Below, one piece after another: positions 33,495-42,891 of a DNA stretch of 64,000 bases (position 1 is the stretch's first letter; each line of letters opens with the position of its first letter). The notes under the pieces were generated by a model that saw only the letters and a list, made by a program, of their open reading frames with translations, made no database searches and was not told the DNA's origin. The stretch comes from Niastella yeongjuensis (GTDB taxonomy: Bacteria > Bacteroidota > Bacteroidia > Chitinophagales > Chitinophagaceae): assembly GCF_900110245.1 (NCBI RefSeq), contig NZ_FOCZ01000002.1, positions 806,001 through 870,000 of the forward strand, in the 5' to 3' direction. Both the position numbers and the translations under genes were made by a program.

Positions 33495-36047
33495 ATGGGT
33501 TATGATAAAAAGATGCTATGTATTATAGCATGTTCATTATCGGCTATTAGTAGTGGGGCCCAGGAAAAACAGCCTGACGTACCAGACACCAGCCGCAAAG
33601 TACATGTGCTACAGGAGATTGTAATCTCTGCTTCCCGTTTACAGGAAAAACAACTCACAGCCCCGGTGAGCATTTCGAAACTGAGCAACTCGCAGATACA
33701 ACAAAGCGCCGCACCCGGCTTTTTTGATGCCATTGGCAGTATGAAAGGCGTGCATATGATTGTCCCCAGTATGGGATTCAAGATCATCAATACCCGTGGT
33801 TTTTCAAATACTACGAATGTGCGCTTTGTACAAATGATCGATAATATAGATAACCAGACCCCGCATATAGGTGCCCCCATTGCAAATGCATTGTCACCCG
33901 GCGACCTCGATATCGATCATGTGGAAATGATCCAGGGTGTGGCATCGGCGTTATATGGCATGAATGCCACCAACGGGCTGGTGAATTTTACAACGAAAGA
34001 TCCATTTACAACGCAGGGGTTTAGCATACAACAACAAGTGGCGGTGAACCATGTAAACGATCCCAACGATGTATCGGCCAGGTTGTACAATGAAACCAAC
34101 CTGCGCTGGGCCAGGGTAATAGGAAAAAAATGGGCCTTTAAAATAAATGCGGGTTACAACCGTGGGTACGACTGGGTAGCCGACAACCGGAATGACCTGT
34201 TTCCCAACGGCAATGCCACAACCAATTTAATGGGTGCCGATAACCCGGCCTATGATGCCGTGAATGGTTATGGGAACGAATCATCGAACCGAAAAACATT
34301 GACACTTGCCGGAAAGAATTATGTAGTGGCGCGCACCGGTTATTACGAACGCGATGTAGCCGACTATAACCTGCAAAACGTAAAGGGGGATGTATCGCTT
34401 TATTTCCGGCCTACAGAGAATGCACAGCTTTCTTATACCTACCGCACCGCTTTTCTGAATAATACGTATCAACGGTCGAACCGCTTTCGCTTACAGGATT
34501 ATTTATTGCAACAGCACATTGTTCAATTTAAAAATTCCCTGGTGCAGGCGCGTGCTTACATTACTTCAGAAAATACCGGGCACTCCTATAACCTGCGCTC
34601 GATGGCAGAAACGATGGACCTGAATTTTAAAGACAATAACAAATGGTTTGCGGACTATACCAGTGCATTTAATACTGCATACGCCGCAAAAGGAGATGTA
34701 TCTGCAGCCCTCCATGCTGCGCGCGATGCCGCTGATGCCGGCCGGCTGCAACCCGGCACTGATGCCTTTAAAGACAAGCTGAAACAATTACAGGAGATCA
34801 ATAACTGGGATATAGGCGCCGCCTTAAAAGTAAAAGCCCACCTGGTGCATACGGAAGGTTCCTTTGACCTGGGAAAATTATTGCATACCGGTTTCAACCT
34901 GCAGGTAGGCGCTGATTTCAGGGATTATATCATTGTACCTGACGGCAATTATTTTATCAATCCAACCGACTCCGGACATAATTTAAACTATACGAGCTAC
35001 GGCTTTTTTGTGCAGGCCTCAAAAAGGTTCCTGCACGATAAACTGCAGTTGAGCGCTGTATTGCGTGGAACCGGTTACGAGTACTTCAATTTAAAATGGA
35101 ACCCCCGCCTTACTGCAGTATATGAGTTAACACGCAACGGCTTTGTACGCTTCTCGTATCAGAACGGCTATCGTTTCCCCAGCATTTTTGAAGGGTTCTC
35201 CAATATCAACAGTGGAGGCGTGAAAAGGGTAGGCGGGTTGAAAGTGATGTCGAACGGCGTTTTTGAAAACACCTGGTTAAAAAGTTCCATCGATGAATTT
35301 ACCGCCGCGGTCAATAAAGATGTAAATACCCAGGGACTGACACAGACGGCTGCCATCGAGAAAAACAAGGGAATTTTACAGCATAACACCTATACGTATC
35401 TACAACCGGAACAAATGCACTCCTTTGAAGTGGGCTACCGGTCTATTCTGCTCAATGGCCGTTTTTCTGTAGATATAGATTTTTACTACAATTTCTATTC
35501 GAACTTTATTGCCCAGATAGAAGGCAGTGTACCCAATACCACCGACAGCGCCCAGATGCCGGCCTACCTGTATGATAAAAACAAGCAGGCCCGCTATCGC
35601 TTGTGGACCAATTCAAAAACCATTGTTCATAATTATGGTACCGAGATCGATCTGCTGTACCTGATCGACAACCATTATTCATTATTCGGGAATGCCAGCT
35701 ATAAAACCCTGAAAAGAACAAACACCAACGACGGATTAGAAGATGGCTTCAATACGCCTAAGTGGATGGTGAATGCCGGCATTCGGGCAACAAATGTGTA
35801 CAAGAACCTGGGCTTTTCTTTATCGGGCAGGTACCAAAGCAATTTTTATTACCAGTCGTTTTTGGTAAATGGAAATGTGCCGGCTGTTTTCAATGCCGAT
35901 GCCATGGTGCAGTATACCTTTAACAAACCCGCAATTACCGTTAAAGTGGGTGCCGGCAATTTCCTGAACCATTATTACTACTCCATTTTGGGTGGGCCAC
36001 AGATAGGTGGGTTTTATTATACTACACTTACCTATACTTTAAAATGA
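33495..36047 (+). CDS. TonB-dependent outer-membrane receptor (non-SusC)
   Basis: An 850-residue receptor. Signal peptide ends ISSGAQ; TonB-box-like LQEIVISASRLQEK; plug domain with FDAIGSMKGVHMIVPS, NTRGFSNTTNVRFVQMID and HVEMIQGVASALYGMNATNG. The 22-strand-type barrel ends GGFYYTTLTYTLK. It lacks the SusC N-terminal carboxypeptidase-like domain, and there is no SusD neighbour, so it is a classical siderophore, cofactor or metal-type TBDR; the ligand is unknown. A long helical insertion with an Ala-rich run (ALHAARDAADAGRLQ, about residues 405-420) sits in an extracellular-loop position and is unusual. Confidence 0.9.
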   Translation: MGYDKKMLCIIACSLSAISSGAQEKQPDVPDTSRKVHVLQEIVISASRLQEKQLTAPVSISKLSNSQIQQSAAPGFFDAIGSMKGVHMIVPSMGFKIINTRGFSNTTNVRFVQMIDNIDNQTPHIGAPIANALSPGDLDIDHVEMIQGVASALYGMNATNGLVNFTTKDPFTTQGFSIQQQVAVNHVNDPNDVSARLYNETNLRWARVIGKKWAFKINAGYNRGYDWVADNRNDLFPNGNATTNLMGADNPAYDAVNGYGNESSNRKTLTLAGKNYVVARTGYYERDVADYNLQNVKGDVSLYFRPTENAQLSYTYRTAFLNNTYQRSNRFRLQDYLLQQHIVQFKNSLVQARAYITSENTGHSYNLRSMAETMDLNFKDNNKWFADYTSAFNTAYAAKGDVSAALHAARDAADAGRLQPGTDAFKDKLKQLQEINNWDIGAALKVKAHLVHTEGSFDLGKLLHTGFNLQVGADFRDYIIVPDGNYFINPTDSGHNLNYTSYGFFVQASKRFLHDKLQLSAVLRGTGYEYFNLKWNPRLTAVYELTRNGFVRFSYQNGYRFPSIFEGFSNINSGGVKRVGGLKVMSNGVFENTWLKSSIDEFTAAVNKDVNTQGLTQTAAIEKNKGILQHNTYTYLQPEQMHSFEVGYRSILLNGRFSVDIDFYYNFYSNFIAQIEGSVPNTTDSAQMPAYLYDKNKQARYRLWTNSKTIVHNYGTEIDLLYLIDNHYSLFGNASYKTLKRTNTNDGLEDGFNTPKWMVNAGIRATNVYKNLGFSLSGRYQSNFYYQSFLVNGNVPAVFNADAMVQYTFNKPAITVKVGAGNFLNHYYYSILGGPQIGGFYYTTLTYTLK

Positions 36048-36073
36048 TTAATTGTGATGAAGAGGCTGTTATA

Positions 36074-36120
36074 AGTTCCAGGTTGCAGGTTTCAGGGAAA
36101 ACCTTGAAACTTGTAACCTG
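36074..36120. terminator. Hairpin built from c-type heptads
   Basis: CAGGTTGCAGGTTTCAGGG (36079-36097) pairs with CCTTGAAACTTGTAACCTG (36102-36120), with an AAAA loop and a few mismatches. It is composed of the same AGGTTTC/GAAACCT heptads as module c. It is placed between the TBDR and rhomboid genes, and no T-run follows. Confidence 0.55.
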
Positions 36121-36134
36121 AAACTGCAGCTGGA

Positions 36135-36166
36135 TTGTTTTTAGGAATACCAATTGCATACATTTG
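36135..36166 (+). promoter_or_regulatory. Promoter of the rhomboid gene
   Basis: TTG at 36135-36137, 21-bp spacing, and an exact -7 element TACATTTG at 36159-36166. The predicted start of transcription is only a few bases before the ATG at 36178, so the mRNA would be nearly leaderless, and the upstream TTG at 36154 cannot be the start codon. Confidence 0.55.
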
Positions 36167-36177
36167 GTAAAAAAAGT

Positions 36178-36954
36178 ATGGTCTTCCCCATCGGAGATGA
36201 CAATAGAGACAGGAAAACTTTTCCTGTGATCAACTACCTGCTGATTGCGCTTAACATTTTTGTATATATCTATTACCAGCGCTTTGGCCAGAACTACGAG
36301 TTCACCCTGGGGTATGCGGCAGTGCCCGGTGAAATATTAACTGGTCATGATATTGTTACCAAGGCATTGGTGGAAAGAGACCCGCTTTCCGGTAATTTGA
36401 TTGAAACGCCGGGCTTACAGCCTACCAATATTCCCACTTTTTTAACCCTGTTCACCTCTATGTTTATGCATGGCGGACTGGCCCACCTGGCCGGTAACAT
36501 GTTATACTTATGGATCTTTGGTGATAATGTAGAAGATGCCCTGGGACATATAAAATACCTGTTCTTTTATTTGCTGTGCGGAATGCTGGCCGGGTTGAGC
36601 CATGTGATCGCTACGCTGGTATTCGGGCAAAACCTGTTGATCCCCAGTCTGGGCGCTTCGGGCGCTATCTCGGCCGTATTAGCGGCTTATATGCGGTTGT
36701 TCCCCGGCAAGGCCGTTCATCTCCTGCTATTCCTTTTTATCATTCCTGTTCCCGCTTTTATTGCCGTAGGGGTTTGGTTTGTCTTCCAGGTTGTAAACGG
36801 GCTGGGTGCCCTGGGCGGACAGGATGCCGGTGGCATTGCCTATGCTGCGCATATCGGCGGGTTTATATTTGGGTTGTTGTTGGTGGGCTGGTTTGGGTCC
36901 GCGTATATCAGGAAGAAAAGAGTGGCGAAGGCGACGAGACGGAGGTTTGTCTAG
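36178..36954 (+). CDS. Rhomboid-family intramembrane serine protease
   Basis: About 258 residues with six or more membrane segments. The rhomboid signature is complete: FMHGGLAHLAGNMLYLWIFG in the L1/TM2 region, the catalytic serine in SLGASGAISAVLAAY (GxSG), and the catalytic histidine in AYAAHIGGFIFGLLL. Rhomboids cleave transmembrane substrates inside the bilayer. The C-terminus is very basic (YIRKKRVAKATRRRFV), on the cytoplasmic side. ATG 36178 is chosen from the promoter position. Substrate unknown; the gene is monocistronic and ends in a shared hairpin with the convergent oxidoreductase gene. Confidence 0.92.
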   Translation: MVFPIGDDNRDRKTFPVINYLLIALNIFVYIYYQRFGQNYEFTLGYAAVPGEILTGHDIVTKALVERDPLSGNLIETPGLQPTNIPTFLTLFTSMFMHGGLAHLAGNMLYLWIFGDNVEDALGHIKYLFFYLLCGMLAGLSHVIATLVFGQNLLIPSLGASGAISAVLAAYMRLFPGKAVHLLLFLFIIPVPAFIAVGVWFVFQVVNGLGALGGQDAGGIAYAAHIGGFIFGLLLVGWFGSAYIRKKRVAKATRRRFV

Positions 36955-36956
36955 CC

Positions 36957-37001
36957 GAAGCAGGAGGTAAGAAGATCCTGAAACTTTTTACCTCCTGCTT
37001 C
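36957..37001. terminator. Bidirectional hairpin, 14-bp perfect stem
   Basis: GAAGCAGGAGGTAA (36957-36970) pairs with TTACCTCCTGCTTC (36988-37001). It lies between convergent genes. Nearly the same sequence (GAAGCAGGAGGTA ... TACCTCC) forms the hairpin at 59518-59606, so this is a repeated element. Confidence 0.8.
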
Positions 37002-37015
37002 TTACTTCGTCTTCT

Positions 37016-37684
37016 TTACTTTTCGAAAACAACTGAATCTGCAGAGGCGCCTAATTTCTCCAATATAGCATTTATATCTGCAATCATCTTATCAGGCCCG
37101 CACACATAAAAATGTTTACTGAAATCGGTAACGTGTTTGCGCAGGTAGTCTTCATCGATCTTGCCATTTTCATATCCATCCTTCTGCTCGCGGCTAAGAA
37201 TATTGATGGCATCGCTGCCGAGGATATTCTTAAACTCTTCTTCATAAATAACATCAGCCGCAGTTTTATTTGAAAAGAAAAGGGTATTGCCTTTAGTTTG
37301 ATTATCGCGGTGTAATTGTCTGAGGATGGCAATGAAAGGTGTAATGCCGGCGCCCCCTGCTATAAAATAACCAGGTCCTTTGTACGCAATGGCACCCCAC
37401 ACATCGTGCAGGATCAATTCATCGCCGGGCACCAGTTGATGGACCTGATTGGTAACGCCGTTGTGATCGGCATAACGCTTTATAGTAAACTCAAGCGTGG
37501 GCTCATTGTTCAATGAAGTAAAAGTAAAGGGCCTGCGTTCATCTTTCCAGCCTTCTTTATTGACAGCTATTTCAGTAGCCTGACCCGGTGTAAACACATA
37601 ACCTTCCGGTTTCTCTATGCGAAAACTTTTAACATCATGGGTTACCTGTTTGATGGTCTTTATTTTTACAATATGCGATTCCAT
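37016..37684 (-). CDS. Ferredoxin/flavodoxin reductase (FNR)-type FAD/NAD(P)-binding oxidoreductase
   Basis: About 222 residues from ATG 37684 (the frame is open 31 codons further but that extension is not family-like). FAD-binding beta-barrel: RRPFTFTSLN (RxxS/T-F motif for FAD) after FTPGQATEIAV. NAD(P)-binding half: FIAGGAGITPFIAILRQL (GxGxxP-like) and HFYVCGPDKMI. No 2Fe-2S domain is present, so it is a minimal FNR-like flavoenzyme that probably passes electrons between NAD(P)H and a separate carrier. Cytosolic. Partner not encoded nearby. Confidence 0.87.
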   Translation of the reverse strand: MESHIVKIKTIKQVTHDVKSFRIEKPEGYVFTPGQATEIAVNKEGWKDERRPFTFTSLNNEPTLEFTIKRYADHNGVTNQVHQLVPGDELILHDVWGAIAYKGPGYFIAGGAGITPFIAILRQLHRDNQTKGNTLFFSNKTAADVIYEEEFKNILGSDAINILSREQKDGYENGKIDEDYLRKHVTDFSKHFYVCGPDKMIADINAILEKLGASADSVVFEK

Positions 37685-37713
37685 AACTGCTTGCTTTTTA
37701 ATTAATATTAAAA

Positions 37714-37745
37714 GCAATCTACAGATTATATACATTTTGCCCAAA
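37714..37745 (-). promoter_or_regulatory. Candidate promoter for the FNR-type gene
   Basis: On the minus strand TTTG (37742-37745) and TAGATTGC (37714-37721) are 20 bp apart, resembling TTTG-N19/21-TAnnTTTG with one or two mismatches, about 30 bp before the ATG. Confidence 0.4.
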
Positions 37746-38244
37746 TCATTCCCCAGTGCGAAGTTTATATTTTTCAATGGGTTATGTTATGCGTAAAGCG
37801 GAAAGAAGGAGATGGTATTTCGTTTGCAAATAACCGTATTTCTAATGCAGCGAAAATAGCAAGTGGTGGTATGAATGAACGTTGTGATAAATTTGGTAAC
37901 AGTAACTTCATTTTTTGGTTACACGGGTATGGGGCATAGTTATGACGATCAATTATAATGTTAACAAATAAAATGAGAAAGAATAGATGCTGTAATTATC
38001 TGGTCAAGTAAATTTGCCGCATCAATGTACCCTTCTACTTCTTCTGCATTGATGATCATCGCAATCAATCCCTGTTACACAAAGAGCACGCCTACACTAT
38101 TCTCATAGCCCCACACCCTAAACTGTTATTGTTGCAGTTGCAAGCAGCAATCAAGCCCTTATTGCCATTACCATATATTATTTAGCTGTAACGCTGTTAT
38201 GGCCGGGTAATCTATTCCTTAATCTTTAAAATAAACAGTATCGT
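37746..38244. other. Divergent spacer without recognisable gene
   Basis: 500 bp between the FNR-type gene (leftward) and the GH5 gene (rightward). AT-rich, with no long ORF, tRNA fold or tandem repeat seen. It presumably holds the GH5 promoter, but no clear TAnnTTTG was found close to its ATG. Confidence 0.5.
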
Positions 38245-40221
38245 ATGAAAATGAAATTTACTTTGCTATTTACCTGGTTACTGGCAATAGCTGTTGCTGG
38301 CGTGCAGCAGGCTACAGCCCAGCTTTCCCGGCTTACTGCTAACGGGTCAAAAATTGTCAATGCTTCCGGCCAGGAAGTATTGCTGAAAGGAGTGGGCCTG
38401 GGTGGCTGGTTGCTGCAGGAAGGGTATATGATAAACCCCGGCACAGGCGGAACCCAATGGTCATTTAAAAAGAGCTTATACGATCAGGGTGTATCCGAAG
38501 CCGATGTAGAAACTTTTTATCAGAACTGGCGCGATAACTTCATTACAAAAGCCGACATCGACTATATCGCATCACTGGGTTTCAATTGCGTGCGACTCCC
38601 TATGCACTATGAATTATTTCTTACCAATGCGCAACGTTCCGTACGAAACAATGTAGCACGCAATTCAGGTAATTATAATAATTATGTGAACAGCCTAACC
38701 AGCTGGTATAATGGCAATACGCTGTTTACCGATCCTAACCTGGAAGGTTTCCGGATCATTGATAATATCCTGAGCTGGTGCGCTGCCAATAACATGTATG
38801 TGATCCTCGACCTGCATGCTGCACCTGGTGCCCAGGGTACAGATGCTAATATTTCCGATGCCCTCGTGGGAAATGATCTGTGGAACAAAGCGATCTATCG
38901 CGACATCACCGTTCGCCTGTGGCAGAAGATCAGTGCCCGCTACATCAATGATGACCGCGTAGCGTTTTACGACCTGATCAATGAACCCAATAATGTGCCC
39001 TCAAACCCGCCTATTCATGATCTGTTTGAAAGACTGATCAATGCAGTGAGGGCCCAGGGCGATAATCACATGCTGATGATTGAAGGAAACGGCTGGGGCA
39101 ATAACTATGATTATATGGAGCCCTGGACATTCAGCAACAGAACCAACCTGATCTACAATGCCCACCGGTACTGGCTCACCAATTCTACCACTGAAACGGA
39201 TGGCAACCCTAACCAGATCAACAAGATCGCCAATATGGTGAACTTCCGTAACACCTATAATGTTCCGGTATGGGTGGGTGAAACCGGTGAGAACAACAAC
39301 GACTGGTTAAGAGAAAATATCGCTGCGCTGAATTCAAAAGGTATTGGCTGGTGTCATTGGACTTACAAACGTTTTGACTGGGGAGAGAATGCGGCCCTGA
39401 TGCATATGAATGCGCCTTTTCTTACCGATGGTGCCTGGACTATGAGCACCGTGCTTAACAATATCAAATTTGCCAATTGTGTTCGCAACAATGGAACCAT
39501 TGCGGCAGTAGCTCCGGGCACTGCGCCAAACAATCCTTCCGGCAAAGCACCTGTTGGTCAAACTATTTGGCTGCAGGGAAATAACGGCATGTTCGTAAGT
39601 TCTGAGAATGGAACACAGGCTATGAATTGCAACCGTCCTGCGCCACAGGGTTGGGAACAGTTTTATGTAGGCGATGCGGGAGGCGGAAAAATAACCCTGC
39701 AAAGCATGGGTAAATATGTATCATCAGAAAATGGTGCACAGGCGATGACCTGTAACCGCCCTGCGCCACAGGGTTGGGAACAGTTCGACTGGTTCGATAA
39801 TGGTGATGGTACTATCTCTTTGCGCGGCAACAATGGGATGTTCGTGTCTTCAGAGAACGGGGAAAAACCAATGAATTGTAACCGGCCTACTATCGATGGT
39901 TGGGAGAAGTTCAGATTTGGCAGTGTATCCGGGGCCAGACTGACCACTGTAGAAACACAAAGTGTTGTTGCTGCCAGGGTGGTTGGTTCGGTATATCCAA
40001 ACCCTGTACGCCGCGGTGCTTTGTATACGATCACTGTAGATAAATACAATGCAAATGCCCCGGTACATGTTACGATAATGGATCTTTCAGGAAAGGCGAT
40101 TGCCACCTACAATGCAGGCAAAGCCACTGTAACTATCCCTGCTGCTAAAGTTGCCGGTGTATACCTGGTAAAGATCAGCAACGGTAGCAATAATTACACG
40201 CAAAAGTTAATCGTTCAATAA
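38245..40221 (+). CDS. Secreted GH5 glucanase with fascin-like repeats and T9SS sorting domain
   Basis: A 658-residue protein. Signal peptide to about residue 27 (VQQATAQ). GH5 (beta/alpha)8 catalytic domain (residues about 30-405): [32 protein letters not shown], acid/base Glu247 in DLINEPNN and nucleophile Glu346 in [10 protein letters not shown]. This resembles the exo-beta-1,3-glucanase-like GH5 group. Residues about 425-565 have three fascin-like beta-trefoil units with the recurring pattern GMFVSSENG ... MNCNRP ... GWEQF, a likely carbohydrate-binding module. The C-terminal T9SS domain runs from [17 protein letters not shown] to YTQKLIVQ. It acts outside the cell on beta-glucan; exact linkage is inferred. 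Confidence 0.9.
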   Translation: MKMKFTLLFTWLLAIAVAGVQQATAQLSRLTANGSKIVNASGQEVLLKGVGLGGWLLQEGYMINPGTGGTQWSFKKSLYDQGVSEADVETFYQNWRDNFITKADIDYIASLGFNCVRLPMHYELFLTNAQRSVRNNVARNSGNYNNYVNSLTSWYNGNTLFTDPNLEGFRIIDNILSWCAANNMYVILDLHAAPGAQGTDANISDALVGNDLWNKAIYRDITVRLWQKISARYINDDRVAFYDLINEPNNVPSNPPIHDLFERLINAVRAQGDNHMLMIEGNGWGNNYDYMEPWTFSNRTNLIYNAHRYWLTNSTTETDGNPNQINKIANMVNFRNTYNVPVWVGETGENNNDWLRENIAALNSKGIGWCHWTYKRFDWGENAALMHMNAPFLTDGAWTMSTVLNNIKFANCVRNNGTIAAVAPGTAPNNPSGKAPVGQTIWLQGNNGMFVSSENGTQAMNCNRPAPQGWEQFYVGDAGGGKITLQSMGKYVSSENGAQAMTCNRPAPQGWEQFDWFDNGDGTISLRGNNGMFVSSENGEKPMNCNRPTIDGWEKFRFGSVSGARLTTVETQSVVAARVVGSVYPNPVRRGALYTITVDKYNANAPVHVTIMDLSGKAIATYNAGKATVTIPAAKVAGVYLVKISNGSNNYTQKLIVQ

Positions 40222-40306
40222 TACAGGCTGCCCTCAAAGCCATGCCCTCAAAGCGAGAATTATAAGAAGTTGGTGTGAGTTAGAATCGTGTGCGCCCTTG
40301 TGTATT

Positions 40307-40342
40307 AGCTTTCCTGGAATGCAAATTCCGGGGAAGCTTTTT
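40307..40342. terminator. Terminator hairpin between convergent genes
   Basis: AGCTTTCCTGGAAT (40307-40320), GCAA loop, ATTCCGGGGAAGCT (40325-40338) with wobble pairs, then TTTT. A small GC-rich hairpin CGCCGAAGCCTTGGCG follows at about 40348-40363 and looks like a repeated intergenic palindrome. Confidence 0.75.
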
Positions 40343-40373
40343 CTTTGCCCGCCGAAGCCTTGGCGTAGGAGGG

Positions 40374-41621
40374 TTACCATACCAATGGTTGTGGTTCATT
40401 CTTCCAGAATATTACCCTGAACTCTTCGTAGTGCTTGCCGTTGCCGATGGTGTGATTGTCGCGCTGGCCTTCATTGAGTTTCAGTTTATGGATCATGCCT
40501 GAGCAGGAAGCAACCCATAAGGTTTTTTCATCTTCAGAAAGTGTCATGCTGGTAATGGTAGAACCTACAAAATAATGCCAGCACTTTTTTCCTTCCTGAT
40601 CGAATGCCTGGATGTGACCGGCGGCATCGCCAAAGATGTAAAGTTCCGAGGTGGCTACCGCAGCATACACCCGGCAATTTTTATCGATAATGGTTTGACT
40701 GGTTAAACCCGGATATAGATTGGTAAATGAGGCAGTGGGTACGCTGATGGTAACCCCATCGTATAAATGACAGGAGTTCAGTAATATTTTTTGCCCGTCT
40801 TTAGAGAACAATGCATAATGCGGAAATGATGACTGCGGGGCGATGGTGGCCAGGTGATGCCCAAAGCGGTTTAGGAGGCGGTGAGCGGAAGTTTGGTCGC
40901 CTACGGCAATTAAATCATTGTCATACGACAGGGCGGCATGCTCCATGTCTATATAGGAGCTCCATTCCTGATCCTGCGGATCGGGAACGGGATGTATCAG
41001 GGTGTGCCCACTGGTGGTGAGCAGGTAGATGCCTTCTGAAGAGATGAGCAATACAGATAAGCCGTCGTTAAAGGGAATGAGTTGTGAAATGGGCAAGGTG
41101 GCAACAGGAGGTAATTTGAATTCTGCAATTCTTCTGCCTTCCCAGTTCTTATGGGTTGTTATAGAATTGGTTTTTGCAATGGCGTAAATATTGTTCTGGT
41201 GCGAACGGCCAATTGCCTGTATGGAATCGGATAACTTTTCAATGTTCCTGTTGGTGAGTACATAGGCCCTTCGTTTTTCGTAAGCAGAACCTATAATAAA
41301 TGCGATCGTATTGTCATTTATGTAACAAAGGTTTTCTATGTTTTGCCCCTGTTCCTGAATGATATTTAAAAAAGGGGCATGTGCAGGTGGATAAGATGCC
41401 CTGAAATTATCGATAGTGCCTTCCCTGTTGGCCTTTTTTAAAAGAGATAATACTTCCAGCGCCAGTTCGCTGCGGCTATCTGCAGGCTCCTGTCCCTTCC
41501 AGTTATGCAAACCATGTTCCTCAACAAATGCCAGCTGCGCATTTATCTCCGTTGCATATGAACTTCCCTGTATGTTCCACTCTGTCTGCAATAAATAAAT
41601 ATTATTATCTGCTGGATTCAT
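40374..41621 (-). CDS. Beta-propeller protein of unknown function
   Basis: A 415-residue protein without a signal peptide, so probably cytosolic. The N-terminal 100 residues are helical (INAQLAFVEEHGLHNW ... LALEVLSLLKKAN). The remainder has WD40-like or quinoprotein-like repeat strands (LCYINDNTIAFIIGSAYE, HYALFSKDGQKILLNSCH, SMTLSEDEKTLWVASCSGMI). No catalytic motif recognised. Such proteins are often encoded alone and may be interaction platforms. Divergent from the TfoX-N gene across a 240-bp spacer that carries 21-bp repeats. Confidence 0.75.
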   Translation of the reverse strand: MNPADNNIYLLQTEWNIQGSSYATEINAQLAFVEEHGLHNWKGQEPADSRSELALEVLSLLKKANREGTIDNFRASYPPAHAPFLNIIQEQGQNIENLCYINDNTIAFIIGSAYEKRRAYVLTNRNIEKLSDSIQAIGRSHQNNIYAIAKTNSITTHKNWEGRRIAEFKLPPVATLPISQLIPFNDGLSVLLISSEGIYLLTTSGHTLIHPVPDPQDQEWSSYIDMEHAALSYDNDLIAVGDQTSAHRLLNRFGHHLATIAPQSSFPHYALFSKDGQKILLNSCHLYDGVTISVPTASFTNLYPGLTSQTIIDKNCRVYAAVATSELYIFGDAAGHIQAFDQEGKKCWHYFVGSTITSMTLSEDEKTLWVASCSGMIHKLKLNEGQRDNHTIGNGKHYEEFRVIFWKNEPQPLVW

Positions 41622-41743
41622 GCAGCCGATTACTTTTTTTTATTTCCCAAAATGTGACTTCCACCATGTATGACGATCATGATTGATTAAAGTTGCAAAC
41701 CGTAAAACTATAACAAGATTTTAGAACCTATAATAATAACTTA

Positions 41744-41806
41744 ATAAGCGTGTTGTTTTGGTCGATAAGTGTGCAATTTTAGCCAATAACCGTGCAGCGT
41801 GAGTGG
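41744..41806 (+). repeat. Three 21-bp tandem repeats upstream of the TfoX-N gene
   Basis: ATAAGCGTGTTGTTTTGGTC (41744), ATAAGTGTGCAATTTTAGCC (41765) and ATAACCGTGCAG (41786) start exactly 21 bp apart. The spacing of two helical turns and the position about 55-115 bp before the ATG suggest binding sites on one DNA face for a dimeric or AraC-like regulator (inference). Confidence 0.6.
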
Positions 41807-41860
41807 CACTGAGTGAACACTTTTTTGTATTTTGGTAATGTTAATTTAAATCAACTTGTC

Positions 41861-42211
41861 ATGGCTTACGATATAAAACTGGCAGACAGAATACGGGAAT
41901 ACCTTGTGCAATTTCCCAAATTAAAGATCGAAGAAAAACAAATGTTCAGGGGGCTTACATTTATGGTGAATGGCAAAATGTGTGTCAGCGTAAGCGGTGA
42001 AAACCTGATGTGCCGGTTTGATCCTGCTTTGCAGGACGAGGTGGCTGAGAAAAACGGCTTTCAACCCATGATCATGAAAGGCAGAGAATACAAAGGTTAT
42101 TGCTATATCCATCCCGAAGGGTTCAAGTCAAAAAAAGATTTTGAGTACTGGGTTGGTTTGTGTGTAAGCTTTAATGAAAAAGCAAAATCATCGAAGAGGG
42201 GAAAGAAATAA
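41861..42211 (+). CDS. TfoX/Sxy N-terminal domain protein
   Basis: A 116-residue protein from ATG 41861 (an upstream in-frame ATG at 41813 adds 16 non-conserved residues). It matches the TfoX N-terminal domain: IREYLVQFPKLKIEEKQMFRGL, then FMVNGKMCVSVSGENLMCRF, GREYKGYCYIHPEGFKSKK, and a basic C-terminus (KAKSSKRGKK). Stand-alone TfoX-N proteins in Bacteroidota are common and their role is unclear; TfoX/Sxy itself regulates competence in gammaproteobacteria, which should not be transferred here. Confidence 0.82.
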   Translation: MAYDIKLADRIREYLVQFPKLKIEEKQMFRGLTFMVNGKMCVSVSGENLMCRFDPALQDEVAEKNGFQPMIMKGREYKGYCYIHPEGFKSKKDFEYWVGLCVSFNEKAKSSKRGKK

Positions 42212-42264
42212 TATAAATCAATTTTTTATTTTAGCTTCGAACGATAAAACCAAACTGGCTCGTA

Positions 42265-42864
42265 TTGTTGTCATACAATGCCCTATATAATGAAAAAGAG
42301 TTACTGCAAAATATTGCACAGGGCGATGAAAGGGCCTTTTTTTCTTTTTATGACCATTACTCCGCTTTGCTCAGGCCATTCCTTTTTAAATACACCCGCG
42401 TTGAAAGTGACGTAGAAGAAATTGTGCAAGAAACATTTATAAAAATATGGGTGAACCGCGACGACCTTGCAACAATTGAAAATGTAAAGGCCTGGGTGTT
42501 TAAAATTGCCTCCCGCACGTATTTGAATTATCTTAAAAAAGCAATCCGCGAAAAAAAGCGCAACCTCATAGCCGGTTCCGGTACTGCTGTTGAAACGGTT
42601 ACTCCTTTTGAACGCACCTCAGTAGGGGAGATCAGTGCCGCCATCAAACAGGCCATCGGTAAACTTTCCGAACAAAAAAAACGGGTGTATGCAATGAGCC
42701 GCGAACAGGGACTGATGCCCATGGAAATAGCTGAAAAGCTGGGTATACCGGTAGGAACGGTGAAAAATCAACTCTCGGCTGCCCTGAAGGAGATCAGGGA
42801 ACATTTAATTGCCTCCGGGCATGGTCCCGTACTGATCATTTACACTTTAATAAAGATTTTTTAA
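42265..42864 (+). CDS. ECF-type RNA polymerase sigma-70 factor (FecI-like)
   Basis: A 199-residue sigma factor: region 2 LQNIAQGDERAFFSFYDHYS ... VEEIVQETFIKIWVNRDDL; region 4 AIGKLSEQKKRVYAMSREQG followed by LMPMEIAEKLGIPVGTVKNQ. It ends in the hydrophobic tail usual for the SusCD-linked group (VLIIYTLIKIF). The start is TTG (42265, or the next TTG at 42268), since no ATG is in frame near region 2; the other sigma gene in this window also lacks an ATG. It is the first gene of the sigma-fecR-susC-susD series. A strong hairpin separates it from fecR. Confidence 0.9.
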   Translation: MLSYNALYNEKELLQNIAQGDERAFFSFYDHYSALLRPFLFKYTRVESDVEEIVQETFIKIWVNRDDLATIENVKAWVFKIASRTYLNYLKKAIREKKRNLIAGSGTAVETVTPFERTSVGEISAAIKQAIGKLSEQKKRVYAMSREQGLMPMEIAEKLGIPVGTVKNQLSAALKEIREHLIASGHGPVLIIYTLIKIF

Positions 42865-42891
42865 ATAAATGTTCATTTTGGTCGTGACGTT

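Noticed and set aside
37746-38244. tRNA or small RNA gene in the 500-bp spacer
   Set aside because: No cloverleaf, T-loop motif (GGTTCAAATCC) or terminator pair could be found by eye.
40229-40254. Direct repeat TGCCCTCAAAGC (two copies) after the GH5 gene as an attachment site
   Set aside because: The copies are adjacent (14-bp step) with no integrase or mobile gene nearby; probably local slippage.
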